Shown one piece after another: positions 19,664-28,612 of a stretch of DNA of 64,000 bases. The notes beneath the pieces were generated by a model, which was not told the origin of the DNA, made no database searches, and saw nothing but the letters and a program-made list of their open reading frames with translations. The position numbers and the translations under genes were made by a program. The DNA lies in the NCBI RefSeq assembly GCF_900115745.1, contig NZ_FOXP01000003.1, forward strand, positions 131,501 through 195,500, written 5' to 3'. Positions within the stretch are counted from its first letter, which is position 1, and each line of letters starts with the position of its first letter. This stretch comes from Sphingomonas rubra (GTDB taxonomy: Bacteria; Pseudomonadota; Alphaproteobacteria; Sphingomonadales; Sphingomonadaceae).

Positions 19664-21013
19664 ATGACCCCTCCTCCCGCGACCGTCACCCGTTTCGCCC
19701 CCTCGCCCACCGGCAATCTCCACGTCGGCAACATCCGCACCGCGCTCCACAACAGCCTGTGGGCGGAGAAGCACGGCGGCCGCTTCCTGCTGCGCATCGA
19801 CGACACCGACGCCGCCCGCAGCGAGGAGCGGTTCGTCGACGCGATCCGCGCCGATCTCGCCTGGCTCGGCCTGTCGCCGGACGCGGAGGTGCGCCAGTCC
19901 GAACGGTTCGCGCTCTATCAGGCCCGCTTCGACGCGCTGGTCGCCACGGGGCGCATCTACCCGGCCTATGAGAGCGCGCAGGAGCTCGACCTCAAGCGCA
20001 AGATCCAGCTCGGCCGCGGCCTGCCCCCCGTCTACGACCGCGCCGCGCTCGCCCTGTCGGACGCGGATCGCGCGCGGCTGGCGGCGGACGGCGTCGCCCC
20101 GCACTGGCGCTTCCGCCTCGACCATGCGTCGCCGATCGAGTGGGACGACCGCGTCCGCGGGCCCCAGCGGTTCGACCCGGCGACGATGAGCGACCCCGTC
20201 GTCCGCCGCGCCGACGGCTCGTGGCTCTACATGCTCCCGTCCGCGATCGACGACGTGGAGATGGGGGTGACGGACGTGGTGCGCGGCGAGGACCATGTGT
20301 CCAATACCGCACTCCAGCTTCAGATGTTCGAGGCGATGGGCGCCGCCCCGCCGCGCTTCGCCCACGCCGCGCTGCTGACGGGGGCGGAGGGCAAGCTGTC
20401 GAAACGGCTCGGCTCGCTCGGCGTCGATCATTTCCGCGAACAAGGGATCGAGCCGCAGGCCGTCGTCGCCCTGCTCGCGCGGCTGGGCACCAGCGACCCG
20501 GTCGAACCCTTCGCGACGCGCGCGCCGCTGGTCGAGGGGTTCGACTTCGCCCGCTTCGGCCGCGCCCCCGCCCGCTTCGACGAGGGCGAGCTGGCACAGT
20601 TGTCGGCGCGGATCGTCCACCAGCTGCCCTTCGACCGGGTCGCCGACCGCCTGCCCGCGGGCATGGGCGCCGCCGAGTGGGACGCCGTCCGCCCCAACCT
20701 CACCCGCGTCGCCGAGGCAGCCGACTGGTGGCAGGTGATCGAGGGCCCGATCGAGGCCCCCGCCGCCGCCGACGACCGCGACTTCCTGATCCAGGCCGCC
20801 GACGAGGCCGGGAGAATCAACTGGATCGCCGACCCCTGGCACGTCCTCACCGGCGCCCTGAAACAGGCGACCGGGCGCAAGGGCAAGCCGCTGTTCCTGC
20901 CGCTGCGCCGAGCCCTTACCGGCCTCGACCACGGCCCCGACATGGCGCAGCTCCTGCCGCTGATCGGGCGCGAGCGCGCCGTCGCCCGCCTGCGCCGCGC
21001 TGCGGAAGCGTAG
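19664..21013 (+). CDS. gltX: glutamate-tRNA ligase
   Basis: 449 residues. Class I synthetase motifs: RFAPSPTGNLHVGNIR (HIGH variant HVGN) and EGKLSKRLGS (KMSKS variant). FLLRIDDTDAARSEE and VVRGEDHVSNTALQ are also typical. It charges tRNA with glutamate. Alphaproteobacteria often carry two GltX paralogues, one serving tRNA-Gln; which type this is cannot be decided without the second copy. Confidence 0.96.
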   Translation: MTPPPATVTRFAPSPTGNLHVGNIRTALHNSLWAEKHGGRFLLRIDDTDAARSEERFVDAIRADLAWLGLSPDAEVRQSERFALYQARFDALVATGRIYPAYESAQELDLKRKIQLGRGLPPVYDRAALALSDADRARLAADGVAPHWRFRLDHASPIEWDDRVRGPQRFDPATMSDPVVRRADGSWLYMLPSAIDDVEMGVTDVVRGEDHVSNTALQLQMFEAMGAAPPRFAHAALLTGAEGKLSKRLGSLGVDHFREQGIEPQAVVALLARLGTSDPVEPFATRAPLVEGFDFARFGRAPARFDEGELAQLSARIVHQLPFDRVADRLPAGMGAAEWDAVRPNLTRVAEAADWWQVIEGPIEAPAAADDRDFLIQAADEAGRINWIADPWHVLTGALKQATGRKGKPLFLPLRRALTGLDHGPDMAQLLPLIGRERAVARLRRAAEA

Positions 21014-21159
21014 CAAGACCGGTTCACGCGGAGACGCGGAGAAGAACAACCGCCAGTCTGCGATCACATCCTTCAAAGATGACAAGTCGGGGGAGAGCCC
21101 CGTTCTGCCGTCAGGCGACCAACCGTGCCGCACGAAAGACGACTTGCACCCTAAATGCA

Positions 21160-21171
21160 ATGTTGTAACAT
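21160..21171. promoter_or_regulatory. palindrome ATGTT-GT-AACAT upstream of tonB
   Basis: A 12-bp inverted repeat lies 57 nt before the TonB start, with a partly overlapping TGTTG-N6-CAACA repeat just inside it. The local AT content is high for this genome. Its shape resembles metal-uptake operators of the Fur/Zur type, fitting a TonB energiser, but the regulator is inferred only. The tandem ACGCGGAG ACGCGGAG at 21026-21041 is a separate, unexplained 8-mer duplication in the same gap. Confidence 0.35.
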
Positions 21172-21227
21172 CAACAATGCGACCGGCCGACTCGCACCTA
21201 GCTCAGGAGACGCGAAGGAGAAGACGG

Positions 21228-21899
21228 ATGTACGCGGATCGTTTCACCGGCCGGTCCCGGTTCCATCCCGCCGGCCTCGTCGCCGCGATCGGGATCAACG
21301 CGGCGGTCGTCGCGGCGCTGATGCTCGCCGCGCCGCACATGGGCATCGGCGACCCGCCCGAAGGCTCGATCGAGATCTACCAGGTTCCGCCCGACCGGCC
21401 CCCGCCCGAACCGCAGCCGCTCCCCAAGAAGGCGCAATCCACCGCCCCCGCGGCCGAGCGGATCGAGACGGTGACGCCGCTCGTCGACACCCTCCCCAGC
21501 ACGGACCGCCCGGTTGGGCTCGACCCGCTGCCCTTCCCCACCCTCGACCTCGGCGGCGGCAGCGCCGCAGGCACCGGCACCGCTCCGGCCGACCCACCCG
21601 CCCCCGCGCCGGTCATCGTCGGCCCCAGCGTCGACCCGCGCTACGCCGGCGACCTCCAGCCCTCCTACCCGCCCAGCGAGCAGCGACTCGGCCGTGACGG
21701 GCGCGTCACGGTGCGCGTCCTGGTCGGCTCCGACGGCCGCGTCCGTCAGGTCGAGCGGGTGTCGGCGACCAGCGACGCCTTCTTCGCCGTCACGCAGGCG
21801 CAGGCGCTCCGCCGCTGGCGCTTCCGGCCCGGCACCCGCGACGGCGTCGCGCAGGAGGCCTGGCGGACGATAACGGTGACGTTCACGCTGGAGGACTGA
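21228..21899 (+). CDS. tonB: energy transducer TonB
   Basis: 223 residues, start chosen by the GGAG ribosome site 7 nt upstream. One N-terminal membrane anchor (about residues 12-33) is followed by a Pro-rich periplasmic stretch (PPDRPPPEPQPLPKKA, then PADPPAPAP). The C-terminal TonB domain contains YPPSEQRLGRDGRVTVRVLV and ALRRWRFRPGTRDG. It transmits the proton motive force to outer-membrane receptors. exbB/exbD are not adjacent. Confidence 0.92.
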   Translation: MYADRFTGRSRFHPAGLVAAIGINAAVVAALMLAAPHMGIGDPPEGSIEIYQVPPDRPPPEPQPLPKKAQSTAPAAERIETVTPLVDTLPSTDRPVGLDPLPFPTLDLGGGSAAGTGTAPADPPAPAPVIVGPSVDPRYAGDLQPSYPPSEQRLGRDGRVTVRVLVGSDGRVRQVERVSATSDAFFAVTQAQALRRWRFRPGTRDGVAQEAWRTITVTFTLED

Positions 21900-21966
21900 C
21901 GACTAGGCGGGAATGACGGACGGGCGGGGCTGGCGACGGCCGCCCCGCGCGCCTATCTTGGCCACC

Positions 21967-22314
21967 ATGCGTTTCTTCTCCCGCATGTCGCCGGTGCGCG
22001 CCTACAAGGACCTGCGCCTGTTCCTCGCCACGCGCGAGAAATACGAGTTCGGCTTCCTCACCGCGGCGATGGCGATCACCGGCTTCGTGATCTACGCCTT
22101 CTACAAGGACTCGACCGTCGCCGTGCCGTACAAACGCGACATCATCTATGTCGAGCAGTGGACCGCCGACCGCACCGACGCGCAGATCCGCGCGCAGCAG
22201 GCGATCGACGGCCCGATCAAGGCCAAGGCACTCGCCGAGCAGAAGGCCAAGCAGGAGCGTCGGCAAGCCGAGTTCAAGCAACTCGACGATCAGCTGACCA
22301 AGTGGGGCTTCTGA
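21967..22314 (+). CDS. conserved-type single-span membrane protein, function unknown
   Basis: 115 residues. A basic head (RAYKDLRLFLATREKYEFGF) precedes one membrane helix (LTAAMAITGFVIYAFY), then a periplasmic, Lys/Gln-rich helical tail (KALAEQKAKQERRQAEFKQL). The pattern resembles small membrane proteins found beside ribD in sphingomonads, but no function is known to me. It ends 14 nt before ribD. Confidence 0.65.
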   Translation: MRFFSRMSPVRAYKDLRLFLATREKYEFGFLTAAMAITGFVIYAFYKDSTVAVPYKRDIIYVEQWTADRTDAQIRAQQAIDGPIKAKALAEQKAKQERRQAEFKQLDDQLTKWGF

Positions 22315-22328
22315 CCGACGACCGGCTG

Positions 22329-23354
22329 ATGCGCGCGGCGCTCGCCCTTGCCGGGCGGACGCGCGGGCGGACGACCCCCAATCCCAATGTCGGCTGCGTG
22401 ATCGTGCGGGGTGGCCGGATCGTGGGCCGCGGTTGGACTCAGCCGGGCGGGCGACCCCATGCCGAGGCGATGGCGCTCGCCCAGGCCGGGGCGGAGTCGC
22501 GCGGCGCGACTTGTGTCGTCACGCTCGAACCCTGCGCTCACGCATCGCCGCGCGGCCCGGCATGCAGCGATCTGCTGGTCGCCGCGGGGGTCGCGCGCGT
22601 CGTGATCGCGCTTCAGGACCCCGATCCGCGCACCGCCAGCCGCGGCATCGCCCGCCTGCGCGCCGCCGGGATCGCGGTGACCGTCGGTGTCGAGGCGGCC
22701 GCCGCGACGGCGTCGATGGCCGGCTTTCTCACCCGTCGCGCCCATCGCCGTCCCTTCGTGACGCTGAAGCTCGCCACCTCGCTGGACGGCTGCATCGCCC
22801 GTGCGGACGGTGAGAGCCGCTGGATCACCGGTCCCGCGGCCCGCGCCCACGCGCATGGGGAACGTGCCCGGCACGAGGCGATCTTGGTCGGACGGGGCAC
22901 GTGGGAAACCGACGCGCCGAGCCTCGACGTACGGCTGCCGGGACTGGAGGGTCGCTCGCCGACGCGGGTGGTGCTCTCCGGTCGCCCCCACACTTCCGGT
23001 GCCGAAGCGTCTCCCTCCCTCTCGGCGCAGCCGGGTGCGATGGGCGATCCCATCTGGATCAACTCCCCCACCGCCATCGCCACCCTTCCCGCCGACCATT
23101 TATTGGTCGAAGGCGGTGCCGCCACCGCCGCCGCCTTTCTGCGCGCCGAACTGGTCGACCGCCTGCTCCTCTACCGCGCGCCGATCCTGATCGGCGGCGG
23201 CCTGCCCGCGCTCGGCGACGTCGGTCTCGGCCGCCTCGCCGACGCGCACGGCCGCTGGCGGCTCGCCGACGCCCGCCAGCTTGGCAGCGACCGGCTGGAG
23301 GTTTACGAGCGCCAGCCATGTTCACCGGCATCATCACCGACATCGGCACCGTAG
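22329..23354 (+). CDS. ribD: bifunctional riboflavin deaminase/reductase
   Basis: 341 residues from the ATG at 22329. A GTG at 22302, overlapping the previous gene, would add LLTDDRL, which looks like the usual RibD N-terminus, so it may be the true start. Deaminase domain: PNPNVGCVIV, HAEAMAL zinc ligand and EPCAHASPRGPACSD. The reductase domain follows from RRPFVTLKLATSLDG and ends with LLVEGGAATAAAFL. It carries out steps 2 and 3 of riboflavin synthesis. The 3' end overlaps ribE by 37 nt. Confidence 0.95.
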   Translation: MRAALALAGRTRGRTTPNPNVGCVIVRGGRIVGRGWTQPGGRPHAEAMALAQAGAESRGATCVVTLEPCAHASPRGPACSDLLVAAGVARVVIALQDPDPRTASRGIARLRAAGIAVTVGVEAAAATASMAGFLTRRAHRRPFVTLKLATSLDGCIARADGESRWITGPAARAHAHGERARHEAILVGRGTWETDAPSLDVRLPGLEGRSPTRVVLSGRPHTSGAEASPSLSAQPGAMGDPIWINSPTAIATLPADHLLVEGGAATAAAFLRAELVDRLLLYRAPILIGGGLPALGDVGLGRLADAHGRWRLADARQLGSDRLEVYERQPCSPASSPTSAP

Positions 23355-23920
23355 AGCGCGTCGAGCAGCGCGGCGACGCGCGCGTCACGATCGCCACCGC
23401 CTTCGACGTCGCAACCGTCGACCTCGGCGCCTCGATCGCCTGCTCGGGCGTCTGCCTCACCGTGGTCGACAAGGCGCCCGGCCGCTTCACGGTCGATGTG
23501 TCGGCGGAGACGATCAGCCGCACCGCCGATCAGTGGCGGGATGGCGCCCGACTGAACCTGGAACGCGCGATGAAGCTCGGTGAGGAGCTAGGCGGCCACA
23601 TCGTCACCGGTCACGTCGACGGCGTCGGCACGATCGTGTCGGTGACGCCCGAGGGCGACTCGCGCCGCGTCGCGATCCGCATGCCCGCCGATCTCGCGCC
23701 GTACCTCGCACCCAAAGGATCGGTGACGATCGACGGCGTGTCGCTGACCGTCAACACGGTGGACGACGATACCGACGGCACCGTGATCGGCCTCAACATC
23801 ATCCCCCACACCGCCGGCGCGACCACGCTCGGCGGGCTCGCCGCCGGCGCGGCGGTGAACGTCGAGATCGACGTGCTCGCGCGCTATCTGCGGCGCATGG
23901 AGACCTATCGTGGCCAGTAA
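23318..23920 (+). CDS. ribE: riboflavin synthase alpha chain
   Basis: 200 residues made of two homologous lumazine-binding halves: [16 protein letters not shown] with GVCLTVVD in the first, GHVDGVGTI with GVSLTVNTV in the second. It dismutates two lumazine molecules into riboflavin. It starts inside ribD and ends inside ribBX, so the three are translationally coupled. Confidence 0.97.
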   Translation: MFTGIITDIGTVERVEQRGDARVTIATAFDVATVDLGASIACSGVCLTVVDKAPGRFTVDVSAETISRTADQWRDGARLNLERAMKLGEELGGHIVTGHVDGVGTIVSVTPEGDSRRVAIRMPADLAPYLAPKGSVTIDGVSLTVNTVDDDTDGTVIGLNIIPHTAGATTLGGLAAGAAVNVEIDVLARYLRRMETYRGQ

Positions 23921-25043
23921 CCCCGCGCTCGCCCGGCTCAAGCACGGCTTCCTCTCCGCGCCCGAGGAGATCATCGACGAGGCGCGCAACGGGCGCATGT
24001 TCATCCTGGTCGACGACGAGGACCGGGAGAATGAGGGCGACCTCGTCATCCCCGCGCAGATGGCGACGCCCGACGCGATCAACTTCATGGCCCGCCACGG
24101 CCGCGGCCTAATCTGCCTGGCGATGGAGAAGGCGCGCGTCGACGAGCTCGGCCTCGACCTGATGAGCCGCCACAACGGTACCCGGCACGAGACCGCCTTC
24201 ACCGTCTCGATCGAGGCGCGCGAGGGCGTCACCACCGGCATCTCCGCCGCCGACCGCGCGCGCACCGTCGCCGTCGCGATCGACGCCGGCAAGGGCGCGA
24301 GCGAGATCGTCACCCCCGGCCACGTCTTCCCGCTGGTCGCGCGCGACGGCGGCGTGCTCGTGCGCGCCGGCCATACCGAGGCGGCGGTGGACGTGTCGCG
24401 GCTCGCCGGGCTCAACCCCTCCGGCGTGATCTGCGAGATCATGAACGAGGACGGCACCATGGCGCGGATGGACGACCTCGTCGCCTTTGCGCAACTCCAC
24501 GGCCTCAAGATCGGCACGATCCGCGACCTGATCGCCTATCGCCGCCGCCACGATCACCTGGTCGAGCTCGTCTCCGAGGCGCGCTTCGCCAGCCGCTGGG
24601 GCGGCGAGTGGACCGCGCGCGCCTATCGCAACAAGGCGACCGGCTCCGAACAGATGGCGCTGGTCAAGGGGCAGATCGACCCGGCCAGGCCGGCGCTCGT
24701 CCGCATGCATGCGCTGTCCGCGCTGCCCGACATCTTCGGCGAGGCGTCGACGCGCGGCAGCCTGCTCGCCCGCTCGATGGAGATCATCGCCGAGGAGGGC
24801 GCGGGCGTCATCGTCGTCATCAACCGCCCGCGGGCCGACGCCTTCACCACCGCGGTACGGCTGGCCGCCGGCGAGCAGGTCGAGCTGCCGATGGAGGAAC
24901 TGCGCGACTACGGCGTCGGCGCGATGATCCTCGCCGAACTCGGCGTCCACGACATGATCCTGCTCACCAACACCCACCACACGCTGGTCGGCCTCGACGG
25001 CTACGGCTTGTCCATCGTCGGCGAGCGGACAATCGCAGAATAG
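23910..25043 (+). CDS. ribB: DHBP synthase with degenerate GTP cyclohydrolase II domain
   Basis: 377 residues from a GTG that overlaps the ribE stop. Residues 1-215 are an intact 3,4-dihydroxy-2-butanone-4-phosphate synthase: [16 protein letters not shown], the [17 protein letters not shown] segment, and [21 protein letters not shown] across residues about 125-150. Residues about 220-377 have the RibA fold, but the zinc-binding cysteines are gone: the usual SEC...CDC region reads [14 protein letters not shown] here and the domain has no Cys in that loop. It therefore resembles RibBX hybrids, where the C-terminal domain lacks cyclohydrolase activity. A separate RibA must supply the first step. 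Confidence 0.93.
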   Translation: MASNPALARLKHGFLSAPEEIIDEARNGRMFILVDDEDRENEGDLVIPAQMATPDAINFMARHGRGLICLAMEKARVDELGLDLMSRHNGTRHETAFTVSIEAREGVTTGISAADRARTVAVAIDAGKGASEIVTPGHVFPLVARDGGVLVRAGHTEAAVDVSRLAGLNPSGVICEIMNEDGTMARMDDLVAFAQLHGLKIGTIRDLIAYRRRHDHLVELVSEARFASRWGGEWTARAYRNKATGSEQMALVKGQIDPARPALVRMHALSALPDIFGEASTRGSLLARSMEIIAEEGAGVIVVINRPRADAFTTAVRLAAGEQVELPMEELRDYGVGAMILAELGVHDMILLTNTHHTLVGLDGYGLSIVGERTIAE

Positions 25044-25050
25044 CTCGTTT

Positions 25051-25135
25051 CCGTCATGCCGGGCAGGTCCCGGCATCCGGGGCCGCGAACGTGGCGCTGC
25101 TTGACCCCGGACCCCGGGACGGGGCCGGGGTGACG
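25051..25135. repeat. palindromic intergenic repeat, copy 1
   Basis: Imperfect inverted repeat of about 85 bp between ribB and ribH. It starts CCGTCATGCCGGGCAGG and ends with GGGGCCGGGGTGACG, and each end is itself a small hairpin (ATGCCGGG...CCCGGCAT). It shares its outer arms with the copies at 25590, 28459 and 53434. It may fold in the mRNA between the two genes. Confidence 0.85.
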
Positions 25136-25161
25136 TCTATCCAACCCTGCCGGAGAGAGAC

Positions 25162-25578
25162 ATGGCCAATATCCTGATCGTCGAGGCGCGCTTCTACGAC
25201 CACCTCAATGACCTGCTGCTGCAGGGCGCCCGCGCCGCGATCGAGGCGGCGGGGCACACCCACGAGACCGTCACCGTTCCAGGCGCCCTCGAGATCCCCG
25301 GTGCGGTGGCGCTGGCGGCCGAGCGCTACGACGCCTTTGTCGGCTTGGGCGTCGTGATCCGCGGCGAAACCTATCATTTCGAGATCGTCGCCGGCGAGAG
25401 TGCGCGCGGGCTGATGGCGCTGTCGATGGACGGCCTCGCCATCGGCAACGGCATCCTGACGGTTGAGAACGAGGCCCAGGCCCTCACCCGCGCCCGCCCG
25501 ACGGAGAAGGACAAGGGCGGCGAGGCGGCCAAGGCCGCGCTCGCCATGCTCGACCTGCGCGAGCGTCTGGGCGGCTGA
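25162..25578 (+). CDS. ribH: 6,7-dimethyl-8-ribityllumazine synthase
   Basis: 138 residues, short type. Motifs: [11 protein letters not shown] near the N-terminus (aromatic ring pocket), [26 protein letters not shown] (catalytic His) and [14 protein letters not shown]. It condenses the ribitylamino-uracil with DHBP. A strong GGAGAGAG ribosome site lies just before the ATG; the palindromic repeat separates it from ribB. Confidence 0.96.
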   Translation: MANILIVEARFYDHLNDLLLQGARAAIEAAGHTHETVTVPGALEIPGAVALAAERYDAFVGLGVVIRGETYHFEIVAGESARGLMALSMDGLAIGNGILTVENEAQALTRARPTEKDKGGEAAKAALAMLDLRERLGG

Positions 25579-25589
25579 CCCTCGCATGT

Positions 25590-25675
25590 CCGTCATGCCG
25601 GGCTCGTCCCGGCATCCAGGGTCACCGACGAGGCGCTGCTTGGCCCTAGACCCCGGGACTAGCCCGGGGTGACGG
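25590..25675. repeat. palindromic intergenic repeat, copy 2
   Basis: About 86 bp between ribH and the convergent ene-reductase. It starts CCGTCATGCCGGGCTCG and closes CTAGCCCGGGGTGACGG. The middle includes CGCTGCTTGGC as in copies 1 and 3. It could act as a terminator between the convergent genes. Confidence 0.85.
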
Positions 25676-25682
25676 AGGGGGC

Positions 25683-26771
25683 TTACGCCGCTACCTGCTC
25701 CAGCGCCGGATAATCGACATATCCCTCCGGCCCCTGGCTGTACCAAGTCCGCATGTCGTCCTTGTTGAGCGGCGCGCCGCGTTCCAGCCGCGCCGGCAGA
25801 TCGGGGTTGGCCAGGAACGTCCGCCCGAAGCTGATCGCGTCGGCCACACCCTTGTCCAGTTCCGCCTGCGCCTCCTCCGCGGTGAAGTAATCGGAATTGA
25901 GCACCAGCGGCGGCGTGAACACCTCGCGGATCTGCGGGCTGAGCTTGGGCACGTCGGTCTTGCCGAAGGTGCCGTCCGGGCCCGGCTCCCGCAATTCAAG
26001 GAACGCGACACCGATGTCGGACAGCGCCTTCGCGGCCGGCACGAACACCGACGCGGGATCGCTGTCGTCCACTCCCTGGCTATCGCCGTTGGGCGACAAC
26101 CGCACCGACGTCCGATCCGCCCCCGCGATCGAGGCGACCCGCTCCGCCACCTCGCGCAACAGGCGGATGCGATTCTCGGGCGATCCGCCGTAGCGGTCAT
26201 CGCGGAAATTGGCGTTGTCGCGCAGGAATTGGTCGATCAGATAGCCGTTCGCCGCGTGCACCTGCACCCCGTCGAACCCGGCGGCGAGCGCGTTGCGTGT
26301 CGCCCGCTCGTAATCGTCGAGCAGCGCCGGGATCTCGTCGGTGGTCAGCGGTCGCGCCACTTCGAAATCCTTCTTGCCGTCATAGGTATGCGCCTGGCCC
26401 TTGGTGGCCGTCGCCGAGGACGACACCGGCTGCGCCTCGTACACGCTGGAATGACCCTGCCGGCCCATGTGCCACAACTGCGCGACGATGCGCCCACCGG
26501 CGTCGTGCACCGCCTTCGTCACCGGCGCCCACGCCTCGACCTGCTCGTCCGACCACAGGCCGGGCGCATAGGGCCAGCCGAGCCCGCCGCGGCTGATCCC
26601 CGTCGCCTCGGAGATGATGAGACCGGCGCTCGCGCGCTGCGCGTAATATTCCGCCATGATCGGCTGCGGCACCGCCTGCCGGTCGGCGCGACCGCGGGTC
26701 AGCGGCGCCATCAGCACGCGGTTGGGCGCGCGGATCGCGCCAAGGTCGATGGGGTCGAAGAGGCTGGGCAT
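25683..26771 (-). CDS. old yellow enzyme-type alkene reductase
   Basis: 362 residues starting MPSLFDPIDLGAIRAPNRVL. The TIM-barrel FMN enzyme motifs are present: APLTRGRA, the substrate-binding HAANGYLIDQFLRDNAN (with the His/Asn pair as H-A-A-N), YGGSPENRIRLL and FGRTFLANPDLP. It is closest to N-ethylmaleimide/xenobiotic reductases that reduce activated C=C bonds with NAD(P)H. It is a single gene, convergent with ribH and divergent from the EamA gene. Confidence 0.94.
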   Translation of the reverse strand: MPSLFDPIDLGAIRAPNRVLMAPLTRGRADRQAVPQPIMAEYYAQRASAGLIISEATGISRGGLGWPYAPGLWSDEQVEAWAPVTKAVHDAGGRIVAQLWHMGRQGHSSVYEAQPVSSSATATKGQAHTYDGKKDFEVARPLTTDEIPALLDDYERATRNALAAGFDGVQVHAANGYLIDQFLRDNANFRDDRYGGSPENRIRLLREVAERVASIAGADRTSVRLSPNGDSQGVDDSDPASVFVPAAKALSDIGVAFLELREPGPDGTFGKTDVPKLSPQIREVFTPPLVLNSDYFTAEEAQAELDKGVADAISFGRTFLANPDLPARLERGAPLNKDDMRTWYSQGPEGYVDYPALEQVAA

Positions 26772-26839
26772 CGTGGCTCCTGTCGGATGGTACGGCAGCA
26801 CTGAACTGTCGGAAGCGCAGATAGGTGCTAGGGGGCCGC

Positions 26840-27772
26840 ATGCAGCCCGCCGCGTCCCCAAGAAAAACTCCGTCGCCGCCAAGCGAGCGCACCGGCGTCG
26901 CCTTCGCCGCGCTGATCGTCGCCAACGTCGCGCTGGCGTTCGGGCCGCTGTTCGTGCGTCTCGCCGATACCGGTCCGGTCGCCGCGGGCTTCTGGCGGAT
27001 CACCCTCGCCGCGCCGATGCTGTGCGCGCTGGCGCTCGCCGCGGGCGCGCGGCCGGCGCGGCTGTCGACGGGATTGTGGGCGACGCTGGCGTTCGCCGGC
27101 ATCGCCTTCGCCGTCGATCTCGGCAGCTGGCATCTCGGCATCCTGCGCACGACACTCGCCAACGCGACGCTGTTCGGCAATTGCGCGACGCTGATCTTCC
27201 CGATCTACGGCTTTCTCGTCGCGCGCGCCTGGCCGACGCGGACGCAAGGCGGCGCGCTGCTGCTGGCGGCGCTCGGCGCGGGGCTGCTGATGGGCCGATC
27301 GTACCAGCTCGATCCCCGCCATCTCGTCGGCGACCTGCTCTGCCTCGCCGCGGGCATCCTCTACACCGTCTACTTCATCGCCATGGCGCGCGCCCGCGCC
27401 GTCATGGCGCCGCTGTCGTCGCTGGCACTGTCGAGCGTCGCCAGCATTCTGCCGCTGCTCGCCTTCGCCTGGATGCTGGGCGAGCGGATCGTGCCGACCA
27501 ACTGGACGCCGCTGATCGGCGTCGCGCTCGTCGCACAGGTGCTGGGGCAGGGCTGCATGATCTACGCGCTGGGGAAGTTGACGCCGCTGGTGATCGGCAT
27601 CGCGCTACTGATCCAGCCGGTGGTGGCAGGCGCGATCGGCTGGATCATGTACGACGAGCGGCTGGGCGCGCCCGACCTGGTCGGCGTCGCCATGGTGGCG
27701 GTCGCGCTCGTCCTCGTCCGCCGCAATCCCACCGTTGCGCCGGCCGCCCCGCGGCCTCATCTGGACACGTGA
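26840..27772 (+). CDS. EamA-family (DMT) transporter
   Basis: 310 residues with ten membrane spans in two EamA halves (about 20-150 and 165-300). Examples are GFWRITLAAPMLCALALAA and LTPLVIGIALLIQPVVAGAIGW. The DMT superfamily exports or imports small metabolites; the substrate is unknown. A GTG 15 nt upstream is an alternative start. The COQ9 gene follows after 10 nt, so the two are probably cotranscribed. Confidence 0.9.
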   Translation: MQPAASPRKTPSPPSERTGVAFAALIVANVALAFGPLFVRLADTGPVAAGFWRITLAAPMLCALALAAGARPARLSTGLWATLAFAGIAFAVDLGSWHLGILRTTLANATLFGNCATLIFPIYGFLVARAWPTRTQGGALLLAALGAGLLMGRSYQLDPRHLVGDLLCLAAGILYTVYFIAMARARAVMAPLSSLALSSVASILPLLAFAWMLGERIVPTNWTPLIGVALVAQVLGQGCMIYALGKLTPLVIGIALLIQPVVAGAIGWIMYDERLGAPDLVGVAMVAVALVLVRRNPTVAPAAPRPHLDT

Positions 27773-27782
27773 GGAGCCTGTC

Positions 27783-28442
27783 ATGACCGACCCCGCCGAC
27801 CTGACCCTGGACGAGGTGCGCGAGACGCTCGCCCCGATCATCGCCGCCAACGCCGCCTTCGACGGCTGGAGCGACGAAGCGCTCGACCTGGCGGCGGAGG
27901 GCGCCGGCATCGACCGCGACGTCGCCCGCCTCGCCTTCGACGGCGGCGCGGTGGCGATGATCGACGCCTGGTTCGCGCACATCGACACCCGGATGGTCGA
28001 GGCGATCCCCGCCGACCGCCTGTCGGCGATGAAGATCCGGGAGCGTATCTCGGCGCTCGTCCAGGCCCGGCTCGACGCGATGCTCCCCGACCGCGAGGCG
28101 CTGCGCCGCGCCCGCGCGATCCTCGCTTTGCCGCAGAATCTGGGGCTCGCCGCCAAGCTCGGCTGGCGCAGCGTCGACCGCATCTGGCGCCGCGCCGGCG
28201 ACACCGCCGTCGACTATAACCACTATACCAAGCGCGCCATGCTGCTCGCCGTCTACACCGCCACTGCGACCGTCTTCCTCGATGACGAGAGCGAGGGGCT
28301 GGCCGACACCCGTGGCTTCCTGTCGCGCCGCATCGACGGCATCATGCGTTTCGAGAAGGCCAAGGCCGGGTTCCTCAAGCGTACCGAACACCGGCCCAGC
28401 CTCTCCCGCTTCGTCGGCCGCCTCCGCTACCCGGCGGTATGA
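27783..28442 (+). CDS. COQ9 family protein
   Basis: 219 residues. The family core is visible: the N-terminal TetR-like helices, then MKIRERISALVQARLDAM and the C-terminal YNHYTKRAMLLAVYTATATV with FLDDESEGLADTRGFL, the lipid-binding helix region. COQ9 assists ubiquinone synthesis by presenting lipid intermediates to COQ7-type hydroxylase. Typical of alphaproteobacteria. Confidence 0.93.
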   Translation: MTDPADLTLDEVRETLAPIIAANAAFDGWSDEALDLAAEGAGIDRDVARLAFDGGAVAMIDAWFAHIDTRMVEAIPADRLSAMKIRERISALVQARLDAMLPDREALRRARAILALPQNLGLAAKLGWRSVDRIWRRAGDTAVDYNHYTKRAMLLAVYTATATVFLDDESEGLADTRGFLSRRIDGIMRFEKAKAGFLKRTEHRPSLSRFVGRLRYPAV

Positions 28443-28458
28443 TCGATACAAGATGTGC

Positions 28459-28545
28459 CCGTCATGCCGGGCTCGTCCCGGCATCCAGATTTACGGAAGA
28501 TATCGCTGCTTGGCTCTGGATGCCGGGACAAGCCCGGCATGACGG
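28459..28545. repeat. palindromic intergenic repeat, copy 3
   Basis: About 87 bp after the COQ9 stop. This is the most symmetrical copy: CCGTCATGCCGGG and CCCGGCATCCAG on the left pair with CTGGATGCCGGG and CCCGGCATGACGG on the right. The whole element can form one long hairpin or two nested ones. It could terminate the EamA-COQ9 transcript. Confidence 0.88.
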
Positions 28546-28582
28546 GGTGATGGTAATTTCCTGTGATTGCACCCTGCCGCCC

Positions 28583-28597
28583 ATAATTGATAATCAG
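28583..28597. promoter_or_regulatory. possible Fur-type operator before feoA
   Basis: ATAATTGATAATCAG, 16 nt before the first feoA ATG, contains two ATAAT/GATAAT hexamer-like units in an otherwise GC-rich region. The position and the ferrous-iron genes downstream fit iron-dependent repression by Fur or a relative. The match is loose. Confidence 0.35.
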
Positions 28598-28612
28598 TCG
28601 CAGCACCGCTAT

